Below, piece after piece: positions 63,612-64,000 of a stretch of 64,000 bases of DNA. Each line of letters opens with the position of its first letter. Positions within the stretch are counted from its first letter, which is position 1. A program made the translations under genes and the position numbers. The stretch spans positions 2,666,001 to 2,730,000 of the forward strand of contig CM059622.1 of NCBI GenBank assembly GCA_030435675.1, given 5' to 3'. The notes beneath the pieces are model-generated. The model ran no database searches and was not told the origin of the DNA. It saw nothing but the letters and a program-made list of their open reading frames with translations. The DNA comes from Steinernema hermaphroditum. Its lineage: Eukaryota; Nematoda; Chromadorea; Rhabditida; Steinernematidae.

Positions 63612-64000
63612 GTGTCACTCGTGTCGCGGTGGCGAGCGGTCGGTCCCTCCGGTCGCTCTCTGAGCATCGGGTTGGTCAGACAGCAAACCCTGTGGCAGTT
63701 GTGAGTCTTCCGGCTTCCAGAGGGAATTGGGACACCCGGAAGCCGTAGTCCCACCACCGCTGACAACAAGATGTCCGACGTCAAGAATCCGGCCACGTGA
63801 GAAGTCATCCCGAAGTTCGCCGACGCTTTGAGGACACCAACACTGAGGATGACGCAACCCCGAACCACGGACTCATCTCTCCGTAGCAGATGCGAGCTCA
63901 GAAGCCCCCTCTGACGCAGAAGCCTCCTCAAACGCCCCGAGAAGAAGAAGTTCGAGCGCCATTTGCGGAGTTTCGCCGATTCCCAGATGCCCCGTGAAGC
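63612..64000 (+). mobile_element. SINE-like repeat family A, copy 4 (runs off the window)
   Basis: Starts 'gtcactcgtgtcgcggtggcg' and matches family A in plus orientation; truncated by the window end before its tail. Confidence 0.7.

Overview
The window is animal nuclear DNA, most probably from a nematode. Three things point that way. Introns are tiny (about 40-50 bp, GT-AG with TTTCAG/TTTAG acceptors). There are TTAGGC-type repeats, the nematode telomere motif, near 22.07-22.24 kb. The gene content fits: a DEG/ENaC channel, DHRS1-type SDRs, a NEK6/7 kinase, a FoxQ2-type forkhead gene, and a 'MDSVP...' hypothetical protein of a style I associate with Steinernema-like worms. The genus is a guess. 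Exon coordinates were worked out by hand from splice signals and reading frame, so allow +/-1-2 bp.

Layout. 0-5.5 kb is repeat-rich: a 5'-truncated RTE-type retrotransposon, a foldback element carrying two divergent small ORFs, and SINE-like copies. 5.5-14 kb holds four DHRS1-like SDR genes, one inverted and three tandem. 14-57 kb is an accessory region with two multi-copy membrane-protein families of unknown function. Family T (four TM segments, with a diagnostic 49-bp exon in most members) has eight genes: 14.2, 18.3, 38.7, 41.4, 43.3, 46.8, 51.5 and 54.0 kb. Family P (one N-terminal and one C-terminal TM around a helical middle) has intact members at 20.2, 25.3 and 28.5 kb, a truncated one at 30.5 kb, a pseudogene at 23.8 kb and a promoter/start relic at 31.9 kb. 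Between them lie the FoxQ2-like gene (33.1 kb), a nine-exon DEG/ENaC channel (35.3-38.0 kb) and a probable Maelstrom-domain gene (49.65-50.67 kb). 55-63 kb is more ordinary: an intronless FCP1-like phosphatase, a coiled-coil protein, an intronless MDSVP protein, a NEK6/7-like kinase and a small basic protein.

Mobile DNA explains much of the rest. SINE-like families A and B end in a TCGTAAA-type repeat resembling the tail of the RTE copy. A tRNA-derived repeat C occurs twice, once in the first intron of a T gene. A mariner-type MITE with 26-bp perfect TIRs sits in the first intron of a P gene and carries a small ORF conserved in other copies.

No single pathway links the genes. The most distinctive signal is the interleaved, actively turning-over cluster of P and T membrane-protein genes: duplicates, relics, a palindromic head-to-head junction and hypervariable repeat tails. 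That pattern suits lineage-specific, fast-evolving surface or sensory proteins, but function is not shown by the sequence.
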